A DNA stretch of 64,000 nt, taken from Evernia prunastri. Lineage: Eukaryota; Ascomycota; Lecanoromycetes; Lecanorales; Parmeliaceae. A model generated the notes under the pieces. That model was not told the origin of the DNA. It saw only the letters and a program-made list of their open reading frames with translations, and did not search any database. Each line of letters starts with the position of its first letter. The stretch's first letter is position 1. Location of the stretch: positions 28,287-92,286 of the forward strand of contig NKYR01000141.1 of NCBI GenBank assembly GCA_003184365.1, in the 5' to 3' direction. This document shows positions 11,468 through 21,737 of this stretch, one piece after another. A program made the translations under genes and the position numbers.

Positions 11468-12494
11468 GGGGGGGGGACTATGGATCAGTGTCTGCGCCTC
11501 TACATCTACAGGGTACAGCAACAAGATAGATTTCTCACAAACATAGAGAACCTTCGAATCTCCACGCTCATAGAGGAACCAATCACTTGACCCCACCGGA
11601 TGCTCCAGATCTCTTGGCACTTCCCCTACCAATATCTTTTCATTGAAACTTGTGAGCCTTGTAGGGCTGTCGAGCAGCAGATTGTTGCAGCATCCGCTCA
11701 TCTGGTAGTTTGCTTTAGACGTATCCCCTTGTTCAAGCCGGAGCGCTTCGCTACTATTGTACGGTCGCGCCTCACGGACATCTTTCCTCCCGCTAATTTA
11801 GTCCTACCAGATGTGTTTGGCGCTTGCACTTGAGTACTTGCTGAAAATTGCTGCAGCGTTAAGCATTATGGTGTTGTAGCTACCCCTCATGTGGCGAACG
11901 AGCATGTGCTTCACATGCATACGAGTAGCCTCCGCAACAATCAACAGAAAATCAATCAATATTTCATAACCGAACCCAACAGTACTCCTCACTGAAGATC
12001 GTTTGCCCCAGAGTGTAGCGAATAGAGACGCTCAGATGAGGGGCCTCGATAAGCTGCGCGTTTTTAACCTACAGCGACCTTGTTCTGACATAGACAGTCT
12101 AGGACACACATCGACATGGCATGATTGTTCCCGCCTCTACACCGAGTAGGACACCAAATTGCAATGTCTCTGTCGGACCTCTCAAATGCTTGATATTATG
12201 TCAAGACGCAACATGTCGCATGCTCATTCTTTTCGTGTTTCATCTCGGATGTATACCTTGTTGAAACATTGTGCTGTTCAAGGAATCGTATCATCATATT
12301 GTAATCTTCAACGAAAACGTTGTGCTTTTCAATGAGTTATATTATTATTGCTATCTCAGACGAAGTCAGGTATAAGATTGACCCGGGTAGCAGGTACGCA
12401 GAGTATGTAAAAGAGCTTCACTTTTAAAGCCACCATTTGAAATCTATTCGCTGTCAGACATATCTTTGATAGTCTCCTCAGTAATCCGCACGCT
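11468..12494. other. Intergenic with orphan family promoter copy
   Basis: No gene is supported. Short frames at 11600-11833 and 11804-11992 lack motifs. The part 12209-12420 resembles the promoters of the tandem family but is followed by the 3' end of the minus-strand RING/TFIIB-like gene instead of a family member. Confidence 0.5.
12209..12415 (+). promoter_or_regulatory. Orphan copy of the tandem family promoter
   Basis: The block TGTCGCATGCTCATT..CGTGTTTC..ATGTATACCTTGTTGAAAC matches, base for base over long stretches, the block upstream of the gene at 10841. It includes the GTTTC/GTTGAAAC inverted pair and a trailing TATCATCAT. A TATA-like GTATGTAAAAGAGC follows at about 12402. No family coding sequence follows it, so it looks like the remnant of a fourth copy whose gene was lost. 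Confidence 0.5.
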
Positions 12495-13875
12495 TCACTC
12501 TGGGCCTATAGAGGAGTTGGAGTCGATGCTACCTCTCCGGAACTCGGGCAAATCCCTTATGCGCGGAGTCGGGGGCAGATCGGCCTCAGTCATGGTCTCG
12601 TCCAGGAGATGCGCGCGATCACGGTACATCCACCGGTATTCGAACCACAGGTGCTCCGGCGTGAGTCCTGCCACATCGCTGATCGAGGTGTGATGTATCG
12701 GGGCGTGGGCCATGTGCGACGCGATCCAGATGCAGAAGGATACGAGGTTGATCGGGTCCATGTGTGAGAGGTGGGGCCACGTTTCAAGCCGGTGCGCCAG
12801 CGGTTTTGCTAGGTTTAAGACGGCGGGCTGGAGGTTGAGCTCGGTGGAGAGGCGGGACCAGATGTCCTGGACGAATTCGTCGTCGCTGTTTTCACCGTCG
12901 TGGAATTCGCGCTCGAGAGGGGGCCACTGTGATGTTTGAGTTAGCGTTTCTTCTATCGGACTTGATTCGCAGAGTTCAGAATAAATGGGGGTGAATGAAA
13001 GGCGCTAAATAGAAGGACAGAAGTGGTACTTACTGGTGGAGCGTGCGGATGTCCAGCGGGAAGACCATATGGTGTGTTGAAAATCTGCTCCCAATGATAT
13101 GGTTCTTCCCTGTAAACGCTGGCGTAGAAGCGTCGGTAGATCGCTTGTACCGTACCTTCAGTGCTATCAGTAAGCTGACAATTCCGTTCAAGAGCGATTG
13201 GTGAGCGCCGAAGGTAAGAGGCCACGTAGATGGCAGCTGCCGCCATGGCAGAATCCGAGCGATCCCCGAGCGAATGGGACCGGTCAAGCTGATCCGCAAT
13301 GGTCAGGGCGCACCGAGTGACTGCGGCATGGAAATTGAGAGTAGTGGAGTGTGTAATGACGAGTATCGAGATACGTTCTGCCCTGCCCAATCTAACCGTT
13401 TCGATACGCCGAGCGGCAGCATGTTGCTCGGCGGCCTCTCGGTCGACGAGACGCGTACGGCGGACCCTTGGCGCCGGCGCAAGCGGATCGTTGTGAAGCG
13501 GACTGGGACCATCATCGTCAGAGTCGTAGTCACTCATCGGGAACAACTCAGTTCGGCACATTGGGCAAGTGTTGTTCTGTTCGAGCCGTGTTGCGATGCA
13601 CGCAGAGCCAAACGTGTGTTTTGAATTGCAAGGGAGACGAATCTCGCATTCAATGACACCAGTGTCTGGGGATCTAACCAACCACAGGATTAGCCGATTT
13701 CTTGGTTGGGGGAGGGGAGTACGAAGCGTCTCACGAGGCGCCTGATAAGTGAGCAAGAAGGCTTGAAGACTTACATTGTGCCGTATGCCGACGTGCAGAT
13801 AAAACATTGTTGGGTTTCGCTTGAATGCACTCTGTTCTTCTCTCGGAGAAGCTGTCTGAGGAATTTTTGTGGCAT
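12495..13875 (-). CDS. RING finger fused to two TFIIB/cyclin-like repeats, 390 aa, three exons
   Basis: Minus-strand exons are 13775-13875, 13034-13673 and 12495-12926, with GTAAGT donors and TTAG/ACAG acceptors. Exon 1 starts MPQKFLRQLL and supplies the first RING pair (CFIC). Exon 2 supplies CEIRLPCNSKHTFGSAC and CPMC, completing a RING-like zinc site with slightly wide spacing (residues about 23-75). An acidic SDYDSDDDG linker follows. Residues about 140-215 resemble a TFIIB cyclin repeat (SAMAAAAIYVASYLRRSP then TEGTVQAIYRRFY). Exon 3 gives a second repeat (INLVSFCIWIASHM, then ISDVAGLTPEHLWFEYRW). Known TFIIB has a zinc ribbon, not a RING, at its N-terminus. A ubiquitin-ligase or transcription-linked role is inference. 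The long frame upstream of 13875 is not coding; the real start is in another frame. Confidence 0.72.
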
Positions 13876-16078
13876 TGCAAAAGATCAGATTGCTTTTTAG
13901 AGTGGTGGGAGATATTTTTCGAATTTGCTGGTGGTGATTAATAGGTGGTAGGCTGCAGTGTTGATGAGTTATAGGTTCGAGATGGTGAAAAGGAGGAAGA
14001 ATATATGTGACGTGGCAACCCACGACAATGAGTAGGTGTCCAGCAAGTAAACCTATGTCGCTTCAATGTACTCTTTCATCATTGTATGCTTTTGAAGCTC
14101 TGATGATCCAATGACTCAAAGACAACAACCGAATTGTTTTCGGCAGACGGCAAAGTTTTCGAGTCGGACAAAGCATTGGCAAGCACATTGTTAAAAAGAT
14201 GCCTGGATGAGGCACGCGACCATGCGTTCCACCCACATTGTCATATTGTTGGGAATGAGGGACTTCAGTGTTCATGTCTGCGGATTGTTCAGAAGTACAA
14301 GCACACCCTCGACGCCTTATCTGTCTTGCATCAGTTGGCAAATGGTAGCTGCAATTATTTCACCTCAAGCTTGACTGCTTGATAGATGTAAGTGGCGACT
14401 TCGTTCGGGCATTTTTCACTGTGTGCCGGACACCAGCACTCTTATCACGGGGTGCGAGGTCTCAGGGAGCCAACCATGCTTGCATGGAGAGCATCTACTT
14501 CGGTAACAACATCTAGCTACAGCAGAGCTGAGACTGCTAAGGCTGGTAGCTAATCAGCCGCCTCCAAACACTGTAGCCAATCCGATCCTATATTACCGTC
14601 ATGCTCCACTGCAGTAGTCCTCAGCAGGTCGAAGATTGAAGCAACGCCGGAATTGCATCTGTGATGGTGCCTTTTGTCGATTCCAGCCCGTAGACCCTGT
14701 AGGCATGGGTGTCTTACTTGATGGAGGGTAGTACTGCAGACCGCCATTGATGCCGAGCCGTGCCAAGAGAGGAGTGACTGAGTATCCAGAAAAGCCTTGG
14801 TCCCTTCGTAAGGAACGTTTTCCAGCAGCACCCGGGTGAGCGACTTGAACAGTGACACCGCGGTACCACCCCAGACCTAACGCGCCAGAGAATGCACCTA
14901 CCGAACCGAGCTATCTGTGATATCTTTACCAAATCTTTAATTCCGCTACGCCAGCAGCCGCCGTCCCGATCAGCGAAGCCAAAGAACCTTACCGAACATC
15001 TATACTGCTCGCCATCTTCCACAGCCATCGAACTGGCCCGTCGTCGTGGTCGGCGCTGGAGATGTGGAATCGGAGCAGAGGATATTTTGCGGCGTCAATG
15101 TCATCGCGATCGTATAGTGAGGTCGGGTTGCAGGCGGTGTTGTGTGCTTGTTTGGGTTAGTGTGCGCGCTGAGGGTGTATACGAGAGAAATATGTTTTCA
15201 ATAGTGGAGCAGACATCAATACGCGATACGCAAACATTGGTTGCACGCGCGGAATGTTCAGAGAAGGACATGGGCGAAAGTGTCATGGCAGGCGGCGCTA
15301 GAGAAGCGTATGCGAGCTTTGCAACGTAGGCATAATGAGAGTATATGAAACATTGGAGCACGTGAGAAAGCTAGATCTGTCACAAGTGATAGAAATACAG
15401 GGGATTACCACAATCGCAGCAGTCAAGCGGAGCGAGTCGTGTCAGGAAGACGAGACACAGCTCGAGCCGTTTGGAGGGAAGGGAAATCTTCATCGCAGGG
15501 GGGTCGCTCACTCAAAGACTTCAGCTCATGGCTTGGATACACCGTGATTCAGGAGCTTGAGAATGTTTGACTGCGGTTCGCATCGCCGCACGGTCCTTCT
15601 CACACAGGGCTTTGCTCGTGGTTCGGCGCGTCAGGCCATTTATATATAGCCAGTTGAGAAAACGTCGAGGACGTTTGTTATGCTGGGCGCGAAAGTCTCC
15701 GTGCAGCGGTAGGCGGCACAGTGGCCTGTAGTTCATGAGTCGGTGCAGTAAAATGCGATTTTCCACATCGTGCAGCCAGTTGGGGGGACGTTCTTGGTTG
15801 TGGTTCTCTAACGAATTGATGTCGACTATCAAATAACGGCATCTCCTAGCCTTGTCCAGTCGTCTCTTTCAAGTCAGGTTGGCAAGCAGGCATATCTCGG
15901 GATGTCAGACGACTTCATTGTCTTGCGGTAATTACACAGAGGCCGCTTGGAGACTGCCGCTTGTATGGGCATGGTCAGATTATCGTCTCTTTGTCAATCA
16001 CCGAAGGGCTGGAGACACTGAGCGCTTCCGTGCATGAATCCGGCAAGAGCGCTCACCGTCTGCCGCATCTTCCTTGAC
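13876..16078. other. Intergenic, no supported gene
   Basis: Frames at 14063-14382, 14550-15028, 14892-15361 and 15521-15832 overlap on opposite strands, have no recognisable motifs and no splice partners. I see no repeats of note. Confidence 0.45.
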
Positions 16079-16620
16079 TCAAAGCAAGCGGTAGATCCCT
16101 CCAGTCTTGAAGACGTTCGTCATCAGGCTCACGGGTTGGGAAGCGAATATCGGCCTCCTCAACTCGTCGCGGCCAAATTCGAAGGTAAAGCCGAACTCAT
16201 ATCCATCCCCACTGACGCCCCAGGCGCCGGCGATGCCATCAGCAATTTCCCCCACGCCACCATCCTCCCCGTCCGGCTCTCGAAGACCCCATACCGCTGC
16301 GCGTACAAAAGCTTCTCCCGGCTGGTATAGTACCACAGCCCCGCCACCACCTTGGCCGTTTCTCGGAAAGTCAGTCCGCACCCTGGACATTTCACCGGTG
16401 CGATGACGGCTTCGACGTTGGATGTTTCCTGCACGCGCATGCGGTCGAGGAACTTTGACTGCGGTTCCGACGAGAGCATTTTGACGAAATTATGGAGGCA
16501 GAGTAGGGTGCTCTCGGCGGGCAGAGGCACTCTGGTTGCGAGGAAGGTGACATGGAGTGTCAGCGGCGTGCCTGGGATTGAATAGTGGTGTCCTTCGTCA
16601 CTACTATTATGGAGGTCACG
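16079..16620 (-). pseudogene. Frameshifted gene with CPGC motif, function unknown
   Basis: Two minus-strand frames look coding and abut. The upstream frame (16620 to about 16270) reads YSIPGTPLTLHVTFLATR, then a leucine-rich stretch, then VKCPGCGLTFRETAKVV and GLWYYTSREKLLYAQRYGVF. The downstream frame (about 16270 to the stop at 16079) reads GEIADGIAGAWGVSGDGYEF, then FEFGRDELRRPIF. The switch falls at the CCCC run at 16267-16270 on the plus strand, so one base has been gained or lost there. A first exon upstream is likely but I could not place it. I do not recognise the family. If the indel is a sequencing error, this is an intact gene. Confidence 0.4.
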
Positions 16621-17559
16621 TCAGCATATGATACAATACTTACATATATGAGCATAGTCAAAATGTAAATGATGTAGCCCTAGGTCATACGAACAGCGCA
16701 AATGTGTCATTGGTAGAAGGAGAGGGTGATATGATCGTCGCATTAAGGAGAGGTAAGGCTAGGCTGGCAGCGAGGCTGTAAAGACAGATGAAATAGACAA
16801 ACGAAAGGGCAAATAGAAAGCGCATCTTGAGCAACGAGACTCAACAGCAGATTTTCTCATGAGAATGCTCGATGGCGCGCGACCTCCATAGCTTTTTGAA
16901 GGCTGCCGCTGCGCGTTGCTTGGACATGGCGAAGAGTATCGGGCGTTTGCGGGTTTCAAGACCATGACTACGTATCTCTTATCAAAAGCCTCACAATAAC
17001 AAAAGGGTAATTTCTGCTTTGTTTGGGGCAATTAAGCACGCGACTTGGGGTCATTGCGCATACAGACTGCATGAAGAGTCTGGGTTCAAAAGAGGTCCGA
17101 GCGCGAATCCTCAGCCCTCAGCCACAATTACATGGGAGATGAGACAGTGCAGCTTGATACATTGTTAGCCGATACCATTGGAGAGCACAGTGATTCGTAC
17201 TTTCTTTGTTTATGCTGTGCAGAGAAACACATTTGGTAAGATCAAGGTAGCAGGATACGTCATGGTCATTAGCATTGCATCTCAAGGCACGGCAAAGTAA
17301 TGACTGTACTTCGTACGGAGTATCAGCGTTGCCGATGATATGCAAGGGTCCGGGCAACAATGTATCCCCTCTCATGGCCTAGGTGCGACAAATTCTGAGG
17401 TAGGCGACTAAGGACGCAGGGACCACTCCTCAGTCCTCAGAGCTACGAGTACGACAAGCTGCAAAGCCTGGTGGTTTTGCGGAGGTCATCAAACTTTGGC
17501 GGCAAGCACATGCAAGCTTATCTTGCAGAAGATGGAATCAGCCGACGACTAAAGGGCCG
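16621..17559. other. Intergenic, nothing supported
   Basis: Short minus-strand frames at 16759-17031 and 17118-17375 have no motifs. A possible first exon of the frameshifted gene ending at 16079 may lie in 16621-16740 (a GTAAGT occurs near 16645), but its frame could not be joined. Confidence 0.4.
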
Positions 17560-18009
17560 TTGCTGGCGCCTATACAAGGGTTCTCTCGTTGCGCTTTAAG
17601 CGACTTTGATAAGGCCATTGGCTTAGGTTCGAGCGGGAACACGAGAGCTCACGACTATTGGCCATCAAATTTCCTGGCTCGTGATCCTGGTTTCTTACAG
17701 GTAGAAACGCGGTTATGGAAGAAATGTGAGGCTTGTGAGCAAGACATTGCCGGCATTGATGAGAGACAGATCATGGATGTAAGTCAAGGTGAAAGAGAAT
17801 AAGAGATGGCAATATAAGCAATGGGCGAATACCAGGTGCATCCAATTGTACATGGACGGCGTGACTCGAATAAAAAACAGGCATGGAGATTTATCAATGA
17901 TGACTCATTCTGGAAGCGAATTGAAGCTGCTTTTGAAAGGATGATCAACCCTGCCGGGGCTTCGCGCTTCTCTAGCGGTGTGAACGACCTGTTCTTTCCA
18001 CATTGGTAA
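17560..18009 (+). pseudogene. Possible small gene or relic, two exons
   Basis: A frame running 17560-17778 can be joined across a 57-base GTAAGT..TACCAG intron to 17836-18009. The join gives a frame that ends KRIEAAFERMINPAG and then FSSGVNDLFFPHW. The 5' part has no ATG in frame. A plausible ATG at 17512 is in a different frame that stops at 17588, so one base may be missing near there. No family is recognised. This could be a decayed gene, or a real one with an unseen first exon. Confidence 0.3.
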
Positions 18010-18218
18010 AATGAGAATATAGATTGTATTTGTGACTGAGCGTCTGATCTGAAGGTTGCGTCCACGGAAATCTTGGCATTCTGACTCACAGATGCAGTTC
18101 AAAGTGGGGAGACAGGACCTCAACTATAAGTGTCCGGAATGAATATAAAGCCTTTCTTTGTGAGAAAAGTTTGGATTTGGCTCACACGGCATAGCGATTA
18201 CACGGAACAGTACGCGCG

Positions 18219-19217
18219 ATGACAGAAATAACCAACAATGAGCAGCTGGAGGCTTACCTTGGGAAGCTTGGCGGTACCGAGCTCGACATGACCACCTTGC
18301 AGCTGCTCGCGGGCGGCAGCGCGAACTTCGTATGGCGATTGCTTGAGAAATCTGGGAGAAGCATCATCATTAAGCACGCAGAACCGTATGTCAAGGCCGC
18401 ACCAGGGCTGTCATTCCCAGTCGTTCGCATGGACTTTGAACACGAGGCCATGACATTTGTGCCGCCGCTGCTTGTTCCAAGCTCTGCAGTCTCCGTGCCA
18501 GAGGTGTACCAATACGACTCCGAGAGGCACGTCCTTATCATCGAAGATGGTGGGGCCCGCACGTTGAAAGAAGCCTACGCAGACCCCGCCCTTGATATCT
18601 CCACGTTGGGCAACGCGCTTGGACAATGGCTCGCGGGACTACATCAGCAGACCGCATGTACGACCATTGGCGACAACCAGACAGCCAAATCCATGTATCG
18701 CTTCGCATACACTCGGCTCGCGAGCGCTCTGCAGAAGTATGACCAGGACCCTTCTCTTGCTGAGCAGATCGATGCCCAGTACGGTTCTCTCCTCCAGACC
18801 GACGACGAGTGTGTATGCCACGGAGACTTCTGGCCCGGCAACGTGCTCATCAACGATCAGGGGAGGTCGACGATTGTAGATTGGGAGATGGTCCGTCGAG
18901 GATGCGGAGCCACGGACGTCGGACAGTTCGCAGCGGAAGCACACTTGTTGGATCGCTTTCGAGGAGGGAGGGGATTGCGCGAGGCATTTTTAAAGGGGTA
19001 CCGCGGGAGTGGGGAGCTGGACAGCAGATTCGTCAAGCGTGTCGCCATTCATATGGGCGTTCATCTTGCGTTCTGGCCCACTCGGGTCAGCTGGGGCACG
19101 GAGAGGGAGACCAAGGAGATTGTGGAGGTTGGATGCGAGCTGATGAAAGGGGCACTTTGTGAGGAGGAGAGCTGGTTGGCTGGAGGTTTGTTAGAGGAAG
19201 TTGCAAGAATAAGCTGA
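18219..19217 (+). CDS. Aminoglycoside phosphotransferase-fold small-molecule kinase, 332 aa
   Basis: This is a single-exon gene. The N-terminal lobe has a Gly-rich LLAGGSANFVWRLL strand pair and the ATP-binding Lys in SIIIKHAEPYVK (about residue 50). VLIIEDGG forms the hinge. The C-terminal lobe carries the Brenner motif HGDFWPGNVLI (catalytic Asp about residue 204) and the metal-binding Asp in STIVDWEMVRRG (about 221). This is the APH/choline kinase/fructosamine kinase superfamily; the WPGNVL wording is also seen in 5-methylthioribose kinase-like proteins. The substrate cannot be told. No signal peptide or membrane segment is present, so it is probably cytosolic. Confidence 0.85.
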   Translation: MTEITNNEQLEAYLGKLGGTELDMTTLQLLAGGSANFVWRLLEKSGRSIIIKHAEPYVKAAPGLSFPVVRMDFEHEAMTFVPPLLVPSSAVSVPEVYQYDSERHVLIIEDGGARTLKEAYADPALDISTLGNALGQWLAGLHQQTACTTIGDNQTAKSMYRFAYTRLASALQKYDQDPSLAEQIDAQYGSLLQTDDECVCHGDFWPGNVLINDQGRSTIVDWEMVRRGCGATDVGQFAAEAHLLDRFRGGRGLREAFLKGYRGSGELDSRFVKRVAIHMGVHLAFWPTRVSWGTERETKEIVEVGCELMKGALCEEESWLAGGLLEEVARIS

Positions 19218-19791
19218 CAACTGAGGCTGTGGTTGGTCAGAGTCAGCGGACATTAATATGTGTGACTGTTGGAGAAGACGGGAAGGAGATTGGATTGCGT
19301 TATTTAACTTATTTTACGAGGGGACAGATGCGGGGAAATGGGGGTGAATGGGGTACACGGCTTAGTCATCGGTCTGGCTTGGCCAGTTTGAAGGAAGTTA
19401 TTCGCGGGTTGATTTCCTTCCCCGCGGAGCTGACCTGAAGAATGATGATATAATCTCCTTCTGCATCGGCATGATTGGCTATAATTGCACTGTGTTGGTA
19501 TCACGAGTCAAGGAGGCAAGAAGTCAAGACTGCATATATAGTGCATATAGTGTATGTAACTGTGCTTCGTCTGATCTTATTCCCCAACCTTATAACCAAC
19601 GCAAATACGAGCGAGGGAGCAAATTTATACACTCGATGAGCCTCACTACTCAGCAGCCTCAGGAATAAACTTGTGCCTAAATCCCTTCCTGTTGGTGATC
19701 TTCATTCATTCGTATTGATTTACTGACCCCGTCCGCTCCTTCCACCACTATCCTTGGAATTCATTCCTTTCCTATAATTCCTCCCACTGAA
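19218..19791. other. Intergenic
   Basis: This stretch sits between two plus-strand genes. The last 100 bases are C/T-rich, as is common just upstream of fungal start codons. No gene was seen. Confidence 0.6.
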
Positions 19792-20628
19792 ATGTCTTCC
19801 CATTGTCAACCCTTTCCAAGGTCCTTTAAGATGGCTTCTCAATTCTTCAGAAAAATTTACTCCCTCTTCCATCAGCAGCCGACGAAGAAACGACCACATT
19901 CAGTTCGTACGATCAACCGCGTTTTCGGCGACTGGACAAAGGACCCCTCTGATGACCTACCGCCTCAATACACTGACTCGCGAGAGAGCAAGACTCACCC
20001 CCAGGACGAGAAACACTCTCCGCCTCCACCATTTACCAGTCCTCCCCTTCGAATCTGTCCACACGAGACAATCTCGTTTGAGAACTTGCAGCAAACCCTC
20101 AAGGATCTTGCGATCAGGAACGCCGGTGAGACCATCGACGCTCTGACACTGAGCTGCTCTGGGCACCGCAGCCAACCCGACTCCACTGCCAACAACGCAA
20201 AACATGTCTGTGTATCATCGCCCAGCTTGCTACAAGGCTTCGGCACTTTTGCCTCCGAGGGCAGCAAAGACCCTTCACACGCTCCCAATGCCGTGCTTCG
20301 CTTTCATTGGGACCTAGGATTCTTAGAGGGCATTAGAAGCCAAATGGAAACTGCAGCCGAACTTCAGCAATTCTTGGGAGGGGACAACATCTGGCTTTGC
20401 CCGCATAAACATGTCAGTGACTCCGATATCGTCAATGCTATCTACAGCTTCCTCAAAAGGTCGTCGGGACGGGAGGTCGTCACGGGGTGCGACCGTTGCG
20501 CCTCCGAGATCAAGGTTTTTGCGAGGATGGAGGGCGACGATGAGGCGTGCCGTGTGACAACAAAGAGGTGCTTGGGCACGATGGAGAGCGCAAATGATCC
20601 AAGGTGGCTGGCTCAATGTGGCGTATGA
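19792..20628 (+). CDS. Hypothetical protein with Cys/His motifs, 278 aa
   Basis: A single exon opens after a pyrimidine-rich leader (ATG at 19792; a second in-frame ATG at 19831 is an alternative). The first 75 residues are basic and proline-rich and probably disordered. The folded part starts at RICPHETISFENLQ (about residue 88) and ends with WLCPHKHVSDSDIVNAI and a GCDRCASEI pair (about residues 200-240). The repeated CPH wording with one CxxC pair suggests a structural zinc site, which is inference. I recall no named family. Single-exon structure and clean codon use support a real gene. Confidence 0.65.
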   Translation: MSSHCQPFPRSFKMASQFFRKIYSLFHQQPTKKRPHSVRTINRVFGDWTKDPSDDLPPQYTDSRESKTHPQDEKHSPPPPFTSPPLRICPHETISFENLQQTLKDLAIRNAGETIDALTLSCSGHRSQPDSTANNAKHVCVSSPSLLQGFGTFASEGSKDPSHAPNAVLRFHWDLGFLEGIRSQMETAAELQQFLGGDNIWLCPHKHVSDSDIVNAIYSFLKRSSGREVVTGCDRCASEIKVFARMEGDDEACRVTTKRCLGTMESANDPRWLAQCGV

Positions 20629-21737
20629 GCCTTTAGCATGGACCACGGTCCGCTCTTAACGCTCGGCGGCCGGGTGCACCAGATCCACCCTGACGCACCC
20701 CGTTGAATGCTCCTGCATTTGGGGGCTTGGTTCGATTGCTAGTCCCCGGTCTAAGTCGAAGCCATAAAGACAAGATTCCGTACTCACGTATACCGGAGTC
20801 GAGTAAACGGGAGCCCCACATGAGAGCTCGAAGCGCCAAGAGACGCAAAAGCATGCATCACGAGCGAGAGGTACGGCTATGGGTGTGGAACAGCAACGCA
20901 GTGTGGACGCTGGAGATGGCACGGGCTTGCATCTGTCTTGACTCCTCAAATAGTGCATGGGTGTAGTCCGGTCGAACAAAAGCCGGCACCGCTGCTTATC
21001 GAAGCATACTCTGGCTGAAGCAGAACAAGCTACGTGCTCTGGGGCACTCGTCTCGGCAGAAGATGACGGCGATGTCTCGATGGGAAGGGATTGGCGAGAT
21101 GCTTGGTGGAAGGAAGCTTGGTGGAAGGATATTCGGATATGCTGGTTGGGCAAAGGGTGCAGTGAAGTAGAGCATGGCAGTGTGGGTTTGTTGAAAGGGA
21201 GCATCAATTGGTCAAACAATTAAGATTTGTCTGCGTCTTTGAAGGTCAGAATCGAGGTCGAGTCAGCTCGAGCGAAGATGGAAAGAAGAGTCATATTGTC
21301 TGCGGGTATCGAAGTAGTAGATACCTCAATTCCAACAATAACATAATTTTTGTGGTCGTGTGATATCGTATGTGAAGAGGCAATAGACGATGATAAGCAA
21401 GCCAAGACGCTTTGGAGCCTTGGTTCATTGGCCAGGGCTTGCTAGCTTTGGCATTTTGTGTGCTATCTGAAAGCAGGCACACGTATTGAGTTATAGAGTG
21501 ACCGAGGCACTGGATGTCGCATGTCTGTAGTGGAATGATCGCTATTCCTACTCTAGGCCGCGGTAACGAATCTATATCGTTACTTGGCGGAGGTGTTTCA
21601 GTTCGTATTAGGTTCGATTCCTAATGGTGCGGGGACAATTGTTGTTGCGTTGCTTCTCGTTATGGTTCGTACATTCGATTCCTAATTGCGCTGGTACAAT
21701 GATGTTGCGGTGCTTTCTCATTTCCTCTCGGGTAGCT
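20629..21737. other. Intergenic with tandem repeat
   Basis: The frame at 20656-21219 (minus) overlaps others at 20703-21223 (plus), and neither has motifs. From about 21590 an imperfect tandem repeat with tRNA-like T-arm sequence appears. Confidence 0.5.
21598..21722 (+). repeat. Imperfect tandem pair with tRNA T-arm-like core
   Basis: Two units of about 60-65 bases share TTCGATTCCTAATkGyGC and a trailing ACAATkrTGTTGCGkTGCTTTCTC-like end. The first contains GGTTCGATTCC, an exact B-box (T-arm) sequence. No cloverleaf could be folded, so this is not called a tRNA. Confidence 0.5.

Noticed and set aside
11183..11701. Minus-strand frame of 172 codons
   Set aside because: It overlaps the last exon of tandem family gene C. 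The C-terminal half is Leu/Phe/Pro-rich shadow of a Glu/Lys helix.
12953..14023. Single 356-codon minus-strand gene
   Set aside because: The RING is complete only if a spliced first exon in another frame is used, and the C-terminal repeat needs a further exon. The long frame is exon plus intron read-through.
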